Source: Limisphaera sp026417315
GTDB lineage: Bacteria > Verrucomicrobiota > Verrucomicrobiia > Limisphaerales > Limisphaeraceae
Direction: 5' to 3'
Assembly: GCF_049537125.1 (NCBI RefSeq)
Contig: NZ_JBMVQY010000004.1
Coordinates: forward strand, 434,001-498,000
Length of the DNA: 64,000 bases
A program made the translations under genes and the position numbers. This document shows positions 9,052 to 17,902 of the stretch, in pieces. The notes under the pieces are model-generated. The model had not been told where the DNA came from, searched no databases, and saw only the letters and a list, made by a program, of their open reading frames with translations. Numbering within the stretch: position 1 is the stretch's first letter; each line of letters begins with the position of its first letter.

Positions 9052-11136
9052 ATGGATGCGAAGACATCGGAGCCTGCCGGGCCCCTGGCGTTCCCCGTGA
9101 CCGAGTTGCGGGGCGTGGGCCGGGAACGGGCCGAACAATTGGCACGCCTCGGGATTCGGACGGTCGAGGACCTTTTGCTGCATCGGCCACGTCGGTACGA
9201 GGATCGCCGGCACTTCCGGCCCATTGGCCAGTTGCAGGTGGGCGAGGCGGCGCTGACGCGGGGGCGCGTGATCGCCATGGGACTCAAGACCTTCCGGAGA
9301 AGGACGCGTTCGCTCTTCGAGGTCGTTTTGGAGGACGAAACCGGCCGGTTGTACTGTCGGTGGTGGAACTCGCCCTTCATGGAACGGTACTTTCGCGTGG
9401 GGGACGAGGTGGTGGTGTACGGCAAGGTGCGCGCGCTCCGGCCCCCTGCGATGGATCATCCGGAGACCGAGGTCATCGAAGGAGACGCCGAGGCGTTCAT
9501 TCATTTCGACCGGCTGACGCCGGTCTACCCTCTGACGGAGGGGCTGCCGCAACGCTGGTTGCGCGCGCTGATTTGGCGCACGCTGGCGCAGTACGGCGAG
9601 GCAGTGGCCGACCCCTGGCCACGGTCGCAACTCCCCGCGGAACTGCAGCATCTGCCCACCCGTGCCCAGGCCCTGCGCTGGCTCCATTTCCCGGACACGC
9701 TGGAGCAGGCGGAATGGGCCAGGCAGCGGCTGGCGCTGGACGAGTTCGTTCCCCTGCAGCAGGCCCTGTGGGAGCGGCGCCGTCGATTCGAACGGGTGGC
9801 CACGGCGCTTCCCTGTGCCGGGGATCGGAATCGCCTGATCAAACCGTTTCTGGCCCGGCTCGGATTCCGCTTGACCGAGGCCCAGACCCGCGTCCTGCGG
9901 GAGATCCGGCGCGACCTGGGCGGGCCCTGGCCCATGCGCCGGTTGTTGCAAGGAGACGTGGGCAGCGGCAAGACGGTGGTGGCTGCTTGTGCGGCTCTCA
10001 TGGCGATCGAGAGCGGTTACTCGGTGGCCCTCATGGCGCCCACCGAGATTTTGGCCGAGCAGCATTACAGCGTGTTTCAGCAGTGGTTCGGTCCGTTGGG
10101 AGTGCCTGTCTGGTTGCGGACCGGAAGCCGCAAAATCGAACCCTTGCCGGTCGAAGGGTCTGCGCGGCGATCGGCGTCGGGTGCCCCGCAGGGCGAGCCC
10201 GGCGAGCTCGCCGCCCTTTACGTCGGCACCCATGCGCTGCTGACCGGCGAGGTCTCTCTGCCCCGCCTGGGTCTCGTCATCATCGACGAACAACACAAGT
10301 TCGGCGTCACCCAGCGCGAGACCCTCGTGCGGAAGGGCCGGCACCCACATCTGCTGGTCATGACGGCGACGCCCATCCCGCGCACCCTGGCTCTGACGCT
10401 CTATGGGGATCTGGACGTGTCGTTGCTGGACCAACTTCCGCCCGGGCGCAAACCCGTGCGCACCTGCGTGCGATCGTCGGCGCAGCTTCCGGAGGTGTGG
10501 GCGCGGGTGCGGGCCGAGCTGGCGGCGGGTCGGCAGGCCTACGTGGTCTGCCCGCGTGTGGAGGACACCGACGCGGGTGTCGTGCGAGCGGTGGAGAAAG
10601 AATTCGCGCGGGTCCAGCAGGCCTTGCGACCGTACCCGGTGGCCCTGCTTCACGGTCGTCTGCCGGCGCGGCAAAAGGAGCAGGTCATGGAGGCCTTTCG
10701 CACCGGAGCGATCTCGGTCCTGGTGAGCACGCCGGTGATCGAAGTGGGGGTGGATGTGCCGCGGGCCACCGTGATGGTCATCCTCAGCGCCGAGACCTTT
10801 GGGCTGGCGCAACTGCATCAATTGCGGGGGCGGGTCGGCCGCGGAGCGCAACCGGGGGAATGCATCCTGGTGTCCGACGCCCGCACGCCCGAGGCACGGG
10901 CACGACTGCGCGTGCTGGAGGAAACCCGGGACGGCTTTGCCATCGCGGAGGCTGATTTGCAACTGCGTGGCCCGGGGGAGTTGCTGGGCCAGCAACAAAG
11001 CGGGATGCCGCGCCTGCGTTTTGGCGATCTGGTTCGCGACCATGCCCTCATCGAGGCTGCACGGCGAATCGTGCGGGAAGGGGCGCCGCGATCGGATCAG
11101 GAACCGAGTGCCACGCGCAATTCGGTGGGTTCTTGA
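9052..11136 (+). CDS. recG: ATP-dependent DNA helicase RecG
   Basis: 694 residues, full length. RecG remodels stalled replication forks and branch-migrates Holliday junctions. An N-terminal wedge/OB-fold domain (about 15-160, with V-G-R-E-R-A-E-Q-L-A-R-L-G-I) is followed by helicase domains with Walker A G-D-V-G-S-G-K-T at 301-308, the DEQH-type box I-I-D-E-Q-H-K-F-G-V, motif III M-T-A-T-P-I-P-R-T-L, and the C-terminal Q-L-R-G-R-V-G-R-G motif VI and TRG region. The order is the RecG order. The gene stands alone, 188 bases downstream of the permease gene. Confidence 0.96.
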   Translation: MDAKTSEPAGPLAFPVTELRGVGRERAEQLARLGIRTVEDLLLHRPRRYEDRRHFRPIGQLQVGEAALTRGRVIAMGLKTFRRRTRSLFEVVLEDETGRLYCRWWNSPFMERYFRVGDEVVVYGKVRALRPPAMDHPETEVIEGDAEAFIHFDRLTPVYPLTEGLPQRWLRALIWRTLAQYGEAVADPWPRSQLPAELQHLPTRAQALRWLHFPDTLEQAEWARQRLALDEFVPLQQALWERRRRFERVATALPCAGDRNRLIKPFLARLGFRLTEAQTRVLREIRRDLGGPWPMRRLLQGDVGSGKTVVAACAALMAIESGYSVALMAPTEILAEQHYSVFQQWFGPLGVPVWLRTGSRKIEPLPVEGSARRSASGAPQGEPGELAALYVGTHALLTGEVSLPRLGLVIIDEQHKFGVTQRETLVRKGRHPHLLVMTATPIPRTLALTLYGDLDVSLLDQLPPGRKPVRTCVRSSAQLPEVWARVRAELAAGRQAYVVCPRVEDTDAGVVRAVEKEFARVQQALRPYPVALLHGRLPARQKEQVMEAFRTGAISVLVSTPVIEVGVDVPRATVMVILSAETFGLAQLHQLRGRVGRGAQPGECILVSDARTPEARARLRVLEETRDGFAIAEADLQLRGPGELLGQQQSGMPRLRFGDLVRDHALIEAARRIVREGAPRSDQEPSATRNSVGS

Positions 11137-11346
11137 GGTCGGCTGTGGTGTGCGCGGGGTGTCGATTGTCGGGACGCGCCGCTGGGATGGGGCTTTGCAG
11201 CGACTGTGCGCCACCCCGGCGAGGGGCCGATCCGGAGGGGTGCGAACAACGTAGGCGGTTCAGAGGCGGAGCGGCGAGTGCACGCTGCACTCTGGAAGCC
11301 CGGGAATCCAAGGTTCGCGAGACCGCACCCAGGCGATCTGGGTCGG

Positions 11347-12147
11347 TTAATCCGGGTCCCTTGAACTCTTCGGGTCCCCGACGGTTGCCTCCAGCAAACG
11401 GCGCAACAGCGTGTAACCTTCGACCAGCCGATATCCGGGTTGCAGAAAGATCTCGGGTGGGACGGCATGCACGGCCCGGTGCTGCACGGCGGCGACCGTT
11501 TCCCAACCGGGCCGCGTCAGAATGCGATCCACCGAGGTGGGCTTGCCGCACCAACTGGCCAGAATGAGCTCGGGATCGGCGGCCTGGATTTGCCGCAGCT
11601 CCACGGTCCGGTCGGATGCGCGGCCGCGGCTCCGGAATCCGGCGAACACATCCTCACCTCCGGCTCGCTCGATCATTTCGCTGATCCATGCAATGCCGGA
11701 GATGGGAGGTTCGTCCCACTCTTCGAAGTACACACGGACGCGACGTGGCAGGGGCGGGTACGGTTGCATGCGTCGGCGGAACTCCTCCAGGCACGCCATG
11801 CCCCGCTCCCCGCCGTCGACCAGGCGTGTCAGGGTGGCGAGGGTTTGCTCCACGTCCGTCAGGGTACGGGGGTTGGTCACATGGACGGTGCAACCGCACC
11901 GGATGAGGCGCGCGGCGAGATCCGCCTGCACGTCCGAGAACAGAACGACCAGGTCCGGTCGCAGCGCCAGCACCGCCTCCACATTTGCCGAGCTGAACCC
12001 TCCGACGCGCGGCTTCGGGGGGAGCCCATCCGGGCACTGGAAAAACGCGCTTACACCAACGACACGGTCCCATGCCCCGATGCGGGCAAGCCAGTCTGCA
12101 GCCTCGGCACTGAGGCACACAATCCGTTCCGGTCGGTGTCGGTTCAT
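11347..12147 (-). CDS. BtuF-like cobalamin-binding periplasmic-fold protein without signal peptide
   Basis: 266 residues with the helical-backbone metal-receptor fold. The start R-I-V-C-L-S-A-E-A-A-D-W-L is the usual first strand and loop. The second lobe begins around V-R-V-Y-F-E-E-W-D-E-P, and W-I-S-E-M-I-E-R-A-G-G lies at about 155-165, as in BtuF/ChuT relatives. No signal peptide or lipobox precedes the fold: the first strand starts within ten residues of the ATG and there is no longer in-frame start. No BtuC/BtuD gene is adjacent. It may bind corrinoid in the cytoplasm or work with a permease encoded elsewhere. Family call is good, ligand is inferred. Confidence 0.78.
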   Translation of the reverse strand: MNRHRPERIVCLSAEAADWLARIGAWDRVVGVSAFFQCPDGLPPKPRVGGFSSANVEAVLALRPDLVVLFSDVQADLAARLIRCGCTVHVTNPRTLTDVEQTLATLTRLVDGGERGMACLEEFRRRMQPYPPLPRRVRVYFEEWDEPPISGIAWISEMIERAGGEDVFAGFRSRGRASDRTVELRQIQAADPELILASWCGKPTSVDRILTRPGWETVAAVQHRAVHAVPPEIFLQPGYRLVEGYTLLRRLLEATVGDPKSSRDPD

Positions 12148-12235
12148 CTCGGCGAAGTCATTTGTCCGGAATTCTCATCCACTCTGCCTTCCTGATGATT
12201 GCGGGGCGCTTCAAGTGCGGAAGAACGTTTACGCC

Positions 12236-13120
12236 TCATTCCAGGTCGTACAGGGAATTGTCAGGGGACAAAAAGCCCGTGCCCGGTGCCACCATGAGGG
12301 CTCCGTCCTGGTTCTCGATAAAACGCCGCTGCAGGCTTTCCACATGTCCGTCCACAAATGCGGTGTTGCTTCGGTTCGCGTGTCGGTAGCCCTGGGTGCC
12401 CGCCCAGCGCCCGCGGAATTCCGCATCGCCGGGGTTGGGCCAGGGAGCGCGCATGAATTTGTTGGCTCCTCCGGCGTATTGTCCGTCGCCGAACATCGCC
12501 GTGGCCGCCGGCTGCTTCACGGCGGCCAATCGGGCCGGTTCGGGCACGGATTCGAATTGGCCATGACCGAGATAGCTGGTGTTGTAGTTGTAACCTGTGT
12601 AAGGGTCCACGGCCCAATTGGCGGGGCCGCGATACTCAGGGCACTGTTGGATCTGCGGGTTGCCCTGGCCATCCCACAGGGTGCCCGGGACCACGCGCGG
12701 TGGATCACTCATGACCGTGGTCAAGTCCCATGCCACCGCACAGGGGAGACCCTCGCGGACTTCATAGGAGTAGGCAGGCGGGAAAAAGCCGGCGTAGGTA
12801 TCGGTGTACATTTGCGCGGCCACGGCCAATTGCCGCAGCTGGCTCAGACATTGCGTGCGCTTGCCCAGCTGCCGGCTGCGAGCCAGGGCGGGCAACAGAA
12901 TCCCCGCCAGGATCCCCAAAATGACCATCACGACCAGGAGCTCGACGAGGGAGAACCCCGCTGACGCAGGCGGGGGCCGTTGCGGCCGAGTGGACCACCC
13001 AGGCCCACCGGGGTCGGCTGCGACCGGCTTTCTGCTGACGCTCCGTCGCAGGTCGCGGGGCGGGTAGAGAGGTCTCAAATCCGGTTCGCGGGAAGAGATC
13101 GCACCGTGAGACCCACCCAC
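12236..13120 (-). CDS. Prepilin-type N-terminal cleavage/methylation protein with H-X9-DG end
   Basis: The core begins with the type IV prepilin-like leader A-G-F-S-L-V-E-L-L-V-V-M-V (cleavage after Gly, codon at 12958), followed by a 20-residue hydrophobic helix and P-A-L-A-R-S-R. The rest is the pseudopilin-like beta domain of PVC-group proteins. A C-terminal H-A-N-R-S-N-T-A-F-V-D-G-H segment matches the H-X9-DG-type motif. Such proteins exist in many copies in Verrucomicrobia, and their role (secretion pseudopilins or surface proteins) is not settled. The start is uncertain: there is no ATG near the leader. A GTG at 13120 or a TTG at 13078 would give leaders of about 53 or 40 residues. Confidence 0.72.
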   Translation of the reverse strand: MGGSHGAISSREPDLRPLYPPRDLRRSVSRKPVAADPGGPGWSTRPQRPPPASAGFSLVELLVVMVILGILAGILLPALARSRQLGKRTQCLSQLRQLAVAAQMYTDTYAGFFPPAYSYEVREGLPCAVAWDLTTVMSDPPRVVPGTLWDGQGNPQIQQCPEYRGPANWAVDPYTGYNYNTSYLGHGQFESVPEPARLAAVKQPAATAMFGDGQYAGGANKFMRAPWPNPGDAEFRGRWAGTQGYRHANRSNTAFVDGHVESLQRRFIENQDGALMVAPGTGFLSPDNSLYDLE

Positions 13121-13650
13121 GGGGACGCGGCCTGGGATCTTATCGAGTTCAGGACCTGGCGAGCATTTCGGCACCGGGCGCAGCGTGGTCGGACCCTTCG
13201 AGCCCGTTCGGAACACGGCCCGGTCTCGGCCCTCTTCGTGCTGGCAGACATCGGAATCGCTGCGTGGGCGACTGATCCCGCAACGGAACTTCGGCACACC
13301 CGTGCTGGCCGTTCCCATCGGCTGCGACGGCTTTGGCGCGATTGAGTGTCCCTGGTACCCGCGACCTACCACGACTGGGAAAGTAGCGCAATCGACGAGC
13401 TTCAACACCTCGAATTGGCCGGGCCGACACGATCCTCAAGATCCTGCCCGGGCCCTCGTGCGGCGTTTGCCTGCCGGCAGCGTGTGAAGCGCGCGTGGTC
13501 TCCCTGCAGGCCAGCCAAGAAAACGCATCGCTGTGGACGAAATCCTCCGCTGGTCATCCGTGCCTCTCGCAAGTCCACGATGGCTCCAGCCCTCGGATTT
13601 CGCAAAGCCTGGCAGGTCGCCCAGCCGTGCGGACACGCGCTGGAAGGTCC

Positions 13651-14045
13651 GCGGAAGATTTTCCGCCGGTCCCGGGGCGGCCACGGATTTGAGGTCGGTT
13701 GGCCCCTGCAAGGTGGCGGACCGGGAATCTGGAATCGGGCTCGGACCCTCTGTGATGAACGGCAAGGCAGCGGGATGGACAGTGGGCAAGTCCGAGGACC
13801 TCTGTCTGCGGCCGCTCTCAGGAGATCCGCCGACTTCCGTCGGCGGCTACGGATTGAGGGTTGGCAGCCGCTACCGCGAGGTGGCGGAGCCGGAATCGGA
13901 ATACGGTCCGTGTCCCGGAACGTGACCACGCGGCCACCCGGTCGATGGTGGGCTGGCCGACCAAGTTCCGGCAGGCGCTGCTGTATGGAAATTCGGCGGT
14001 TTTCGTCGGCGGCTACTTGATATTGAGCTCGCGATCCCCGTGTAG
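13651..14045. repeat. Three degenerate tandem-like repeats with a GC-rich palindromic core
   Basis: Units start near 13,656, 13,824 and 13,991, about 165-170 bases apart. Shared features are a Y-CGGCGG-CTACGGATT-type core, followed in the first two units by GGTTGGC, GGTGGCGGA and GGAATC-GGAAT. The middle unit has a perfect hairpin CCGCCGAC-TTCC-GTCGGCGG at 13,827-13,846. The copies are clearly diverged, so this is an old or non-coding repeat rather than a recent duplication. Confidence 0.6.
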
Positions 14046-14205
14046 CCAGGGTCGGGGCGGCATCGTGGGCTCGCGACTTTCGCCCGCAAGGGAAGCTGCC
14101 AGGGTTGGACCGGCCTCTTTCAGAGATCTGCTGGGGAGTGAAGTGCCTGGGGGCACCATTCCCGGAGACTACACAGCTTGCACTCACAACTTGCTGCCCA
14201 GGGCC

Positions 14206-14233
14206 CCTTGTCCCAGGGGCGCCTGGGACAAGG
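14206..14233. other. Perfect 12-bp inverted repeat (hairpin)
   Basis: CCTTGTCCCAGG is followed by GGCG and then the exact complement CCTGGGACAAGG. It lies about 180 bases downstream of the GH106 stop on that gene's strand, where it could stabilise or end the transcript; no T-run follows on that strand. In the plus direction CTTTGATC follows. Confidence 0.6.
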
Positions 14234-14412
14234 CTTTGATCTGCCCGGCGCCTTTTCGAAGGGACAACGTCGTCAGTGCCCTCGTCAGAGATCCCCGACA
14301 AAGCCGCCTGCGTCAGAACCTGCAGCCGGAGAGATGGACGCAATCTCGCTGTTTAGGTGGCGCGGGTGCGTGCCCACATGGCCGGGTGAGGATTCGAAGA
14401 GGCGGCGGGATG

Positions 14413-17400
14413 TTACCGGTCGGGAGCGGGGTCAGGCCCGGCAATCAGCAGCTGCACGGGTCCGAAGAGGCCGGAGCGCATCAGCGGGGTTTCGGGGGTG
14501 AACTTTCGGATGTTTGTTCGGGTTCGCCGTTGTTCGGGCGGCAGGCCGGTGTCCCCGATCAATCGATTGGGCCAGAAATTGACCACCTCGATCTCCAGGT
14601 GATTCTCCCCTGCGCGAAGCGCCGGATCCACCTGCACGCGAAAAGGCGGTGTCCAGACAATGCCGCAGGCCCGGCCGTTGAGGCGGACTTCGGCCAGTTC
14701 CCTCAGATCGCCCAGGTCCAGCCAGATCTCGGTGGCGGGCGGCCGTCGATCCGGTGTCCAGACGAAACGGGTCTCGTAGCGTGCCGTGCCCGAGTAATAT
14801 CGGATGTCTGGATGGGGATGCTCGGTCCAGCAAATCAGATTGGTTAGAACGAGGTTCGAGACCGAGGACCACGCAGGGTCGAAATGAACCGTCCACGGTC
14901 CCTCGATGGCGAGAACGGGATGAAACTCCGGCTCGTTCGGCCGGCCTGTCGGGGGATGCAGCTTTGCCGGATGTCGGAACACGATGAACCAGGAGCCGCA
15001 GGGGGCAAACGACAGGGGCAGGGTCGTGCGGCCGTCGCCGATGTGATAGTCCGTGGCACGGCGGCGCTCCCCCGTGACCGGATCCCAAAGCTCGGGAACC
15101 TTCCCCGCCACACGGAAGGTGGCCAGAACGCGAGTCGCATTGGTGCCCCGGTGCGCGACAAAGTAGATGTCGGCCTGCTCGGTCTGGCGATGGATGTAGT
15201 CCAGATCGGCGACGTTGTTGGTGTCGAGGGGCTTCCACTCGAAGTCCGGGGGTACCCCGAGGGCGGCGAGCACCGCCCGGGCTCCCCGGTCTGCGATGAC
15301 GCGGCGCGGGACCGTCCCCCGGGGGGTGATCTCGGGCGGCGGCGCGTCTGCAGGGCCCCAGAGTTCTTCCACCAGACGGCCGAATTCCTCGTCGCAAGCG
15401 GGGTAATCCGTGAGTGTACCGGGGCTGACAGGACGGCGTCCAACGACGATGCCGCCGGCCCGGACGAAGTCGCGCAACCGCCGCAGGACCGGAGGGGAGA
15501 TCACGCCGAGATCCCGCAGGACGAGGACACGATAACTCATCCCATCCGGCAGCACGAATCGGCCGTCACGGACCTCCATGCGCTGCAACAGGACTTCCGC
15601 GGTCACGACGTCGTAGTCGTATCCCGGCAGGATACCGGCGGGATCGCTGCTCTTGAGTTGGGCAAAGTTGGGCACGTGATCCCCGTAATAAAAGGCAACG
15701 TCGGCCACGAACCACCCCTGCTGGAGCAGGAACTGGCAGCGGTTGATATAGTCGAAAAACGGTCGGGATTTGGACCACCAGGTTACCAGGGGGTTGAGGT
15801 GGGTGCCGGCGAAGTATTGCTGGCCCGGGATGCCCTCGCTCTCCGGTGAACAAACGAAGGCATGCCAGACCAGGAGGTTGAGTCCCTCCGTACAAGCCTT
15901 GTCGAAGGTCGGTTTGAGGTTGTCCCACAGGGTTTCCTGCCAGTGCGGACCGATGGTGGTGAACCCTTCGGCCATGACGAGTTTGCGACCGTAGGTGTGG
16001 GCGGCGGAGGCGGGCTGCTTGACGAAGAAGCGGTTGGCGTCGCCCACGCGATGGCGCCACGACCAGGCCCAGAACTCGCTCATGGGAGCGTCGTTGAAAC
16101 CCAGGCATTGTTGGGCGTCGATGGGCACCGCATGGGGGCCGCCGCTTTCGGGGTGAATCAGGAGTCCGTGGCGATGAGCGCGGTCACGGAACAGACGGTA
16201 GTGGTGGTCGATGGCCAGGTCCCCGAAGGTCCGTCGGAAGTCATGCAGGAAGCGGTTGCTTTCTTCGCGGCTGTTGACGATCCGGCCCGCGAGGACGGGC
16301 AGCCACGGTTTTGGATCGTAGCCGCGGCGGCGTTGAAACTCCTGCGGCAGCGTCGGGGTCCAATTGGCGACCTCCACTTCCCAGCTGTCGGTATGAAGAT
16401 ACTTGAGGGTCCGGCCCTTGTGGGGCCCGGCATGCTCGAGGAGCTTCTCCACCACCAGGTCCCAGTAACGCTGGAAGGCACCCGCGTCGAAGGGGTCGAG
16501 AGCGTAACCCTCCCAACCTTCACTGCAGGTGGAGACATAACAGTGGTCGTTCAGGGTACAGCCGAGGCGAAGGACTTCCCATGGACCGGGCGGCACCTCC
16601 CAGTGGAGAGGCCCCTGGGAGTCGAGGGCTGAAGTAAGGTCGCGGACATCGGCTGTGCGCAGATCTGCTTCGTCCGGGCGGGCGGGCCATTCTTCGAAGA
16701 GGGGACGTGATTCGGGAGCGGAGAAAGGCTCCAGAGTACGGTGCATGGCTTTCTGGGCCCAGTTTCGCAAGGGGCGCGAGATGCGGTTCAAGGCGGGCCA
16801 CTCGCCCTGCCCGCCGGCCAATTTGATCTCGGCCACTTGTACGTTGCGCGCCGCTCCGGGGAAGCGGGGGTCCCGCGATCGATAGAAGGTGACGCGATAC
16901 ACCCTGCCGGTGACGGAGGGGAAACGCAGGGTGGTTTCACGGGTGCCGGAGACGGGGGCGCGATGCACGGGGCGAAATTGGGTGCCATCGTCCGAAACCG
17001 ACAGCTCGAGTTCGGCAGGTCCGTAACGCGGACGAGGCCGGAGGGCCAGTTGTTGCACGTCCACGGGGCGGTCGAATTCCAACTCGATCCATTCCGGGCG
17101 GTCGGGCCGCGGGCCGTCGCCCGGGCTCTCCCCGCCCGAGACCCAGAAGGTTTCGGGGTCGTCGTCCACGGCGAGGCTCGGGGGATGGTCGACTTGGGCC
17201 GAGCTGCTGCGGACGGTGTGCAGGATGGGCAAGTGGGGCGGGGGCGGTCGGACCGGATAAGCCAGGACGTAGAGATCCCGGTAGTAACCATCACGGGCCT
17301 CGGGTCGAGGCAGGGCAAAGATGCCATTCGTAGGTCCGGTGAGCCGCGTGAAGCTCCAAACGACTTTCTTGGGGGCATCGTCAGGTGGCACCATGGGACC

Positions 17401-17799
17401 TCCGAGGTTCCAACCGCTCTGGATGTTGAGGCTGATTTCGAGTCCGAGCCGGGCGGCTTCGTCCAGCGTATGTCGGTATAATTCCAGCCACGCGGGGGAA
17501 AGAAAGGTAGGTCCATGCGGCACGCGGGCGTTGCCGTCCTGATTGGAACCGTCGGCGTCGCAAAGGATTGCACCGCCGAACCCCTTGGCTTTCATTTCCT
17601 CCAGGTCGCGGGTGATGGCTTCTTTGGTGACATTGCCGTTCAGCCACCACCAGTAGGCACGGAGGCGCGCTTCCGGAGGTGGCGCGTCGAATCCGGCCTC
17701 GAGGGGATCGGGTAGATCGTGCCCGGCGGCTAAGGGCCGCAACAGGCTACAGAAAAGCAGCGCCAGTCCGAGCCGAACCGCGATGCGACCCAATCTCAA
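14413..17799 (-). CDS. Secreted GH106-like glycosyl hydrolase (alpha-L-rhamnosidase type)
   Basis: About 1128 residues. The N-terminus has a signal peptide (L-A-L-L-F-C-S-L-L-R-P-L-A-A), then the family start R-L-R-A-Y-W-W-W-L-N-G-N-V-T and D-L-E-E-M-K-A-K-G-F-G-G, as in PF17132. A discoidin (F5/8C)-like insertion sits at about 180-310 (D-D-D-P-E-T-F-W-V-S-G and V-D-V-Q-Q-L-A-L-R-P). The TIM-barrel follows with Y-L-H-T-D-S-W-E, and a beta-sandwich C-terminus reads W-L-D-L-G-D-L-R-E-L-A-E-V-R-L-N-G. Family enzymes release L-rhamnose from pectic or other plant and algal glycans. There is no ATG near the signal peptide; a TTG at 17799 (TTG AGA TTG GGT) preceded by GAGGGCCCGGG is the best start. 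Exact specificity is unknown. Confidence 0.85.
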   Translation of the reverse strand: MRLGRIAVRLGLALLFCSLLRPLAAGHDLPDPLEAGFDAPPPEARLRAYWWWLNGNVTKEAITRDLEEMKAKGFGGAILCDADGSNQDGNARVPHGPTFLSPAWLELYRHTLDEAARLGLEISLNIQSGWNLGGPMVPPDDAPKKVVWSFTRLTGPTNGIFALPRPEARDGYYRDLYVLAYPVRPPPPHLPILHTVRSSSAQVDHPPSLAVDDDPETFWVSGGESPGDGPRPDRPEWIELEFDRPVDVQQLALRPRPRYGPAELELSVSDDGTQFRPVHRAPVSGTRETTLRFPSVTGRVYRVTFYRSRDPRFPGAARNVQVAEIKLAGGQGEWPALNRISRPLRNWAQKAMHRTLEPFSAPESRPLFEEWPARPDEADLRTADVRDLTSALDSQGPLHWEVPPGPWEVLRLGCTLNDHCYVSTCSEGWEGYALDPFDAGAFQRYWDLVVEKLLEHAGPHKGRTLKYLHTDSWEVEVANWTPTLPQEFQRRRGYDPKPWLPVLAGRIVNSREESNRFLHDFRRTFGDLAIDHHYRLFRDRAHRHGLLIHPESGGPHAVPIDAQQCLGFNDAPMSEFWAWSWRHRVGDANRFFVKQPASAAHTYGRKLVMAEGFTTIGPHWQETLWDNLKPTFDKACTEGLNLLVWHAFVCSPESEGIPGQQYFAGTHLNPLVTWWSKSRPFFDYINRCQFLLQQGWFVADVAFYYGDHVPNFAQLKSSDPAGILPGYDYDVVTAEVLLQRMEVRDGRFVLPDGMSYRVLVLRDLGVISPPVLRRLRDFVRAGGIVVGRRPVSPGTLTDYPACDEEFGRLVEELWGPADAPPPEITPRGTVPRRVIADRGARAVLAALGVPPDFEWKPLDTNNVADLDYIHRQTEQADIYFVAHRGTNATRVLATFRVAGKVPELWDPVTGERRRATDYHIGDGRTTLPLSFAPCGSWFIVFRHPAKLHPPTGRPNEPEFHPVLAIEGPWTVHFDPAWSSVSNLVLTNLICWTEHPHPDIRYYSGTARYETRFVWTPDRRPPATEIWLDLGDLRELAEVRLNGRACGIVWTPPFRVQVDPALRAGENHLEIEVVNFWPNRLIGDTGLPPEQRRTRTNIRKFTPETPLMRSGLFGPVQLLIAGPDPAPDR

Positions 17800-17902
17800 C
17801 CCGGGCCCTCGGTGCGGAGGGCGCTGTTCTCTGGCGTGTGCAGACAGCGTCGGTCGAAGGACACAGCGTCCCCGGGAGTCCCGACGCGGGCAGCGGCCCG
17901 CC

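Larger units (their letters stand above)
13121..14412. other. Repeat-containing spacer without recognised gene
   Basis: About 1.3 kb between the divergent-looking ends of the prepilin gene and the GH106 gene. All six frames look like non-coding high-GC sequence. It holds a degenerate repeat family (13,651-14,045) and a perfect 12-bp hairpin (14,206-14,233), listed separately. Confidence 0.6.

Noticed and set aside
8908..11214. Very long minus-strand open frame opposite recG
   Set aside because: It mirrors the whole of recG, has no recognisable domain and is rich in Arg/Pro/His, as expected for a shadow of a high-GC gene.
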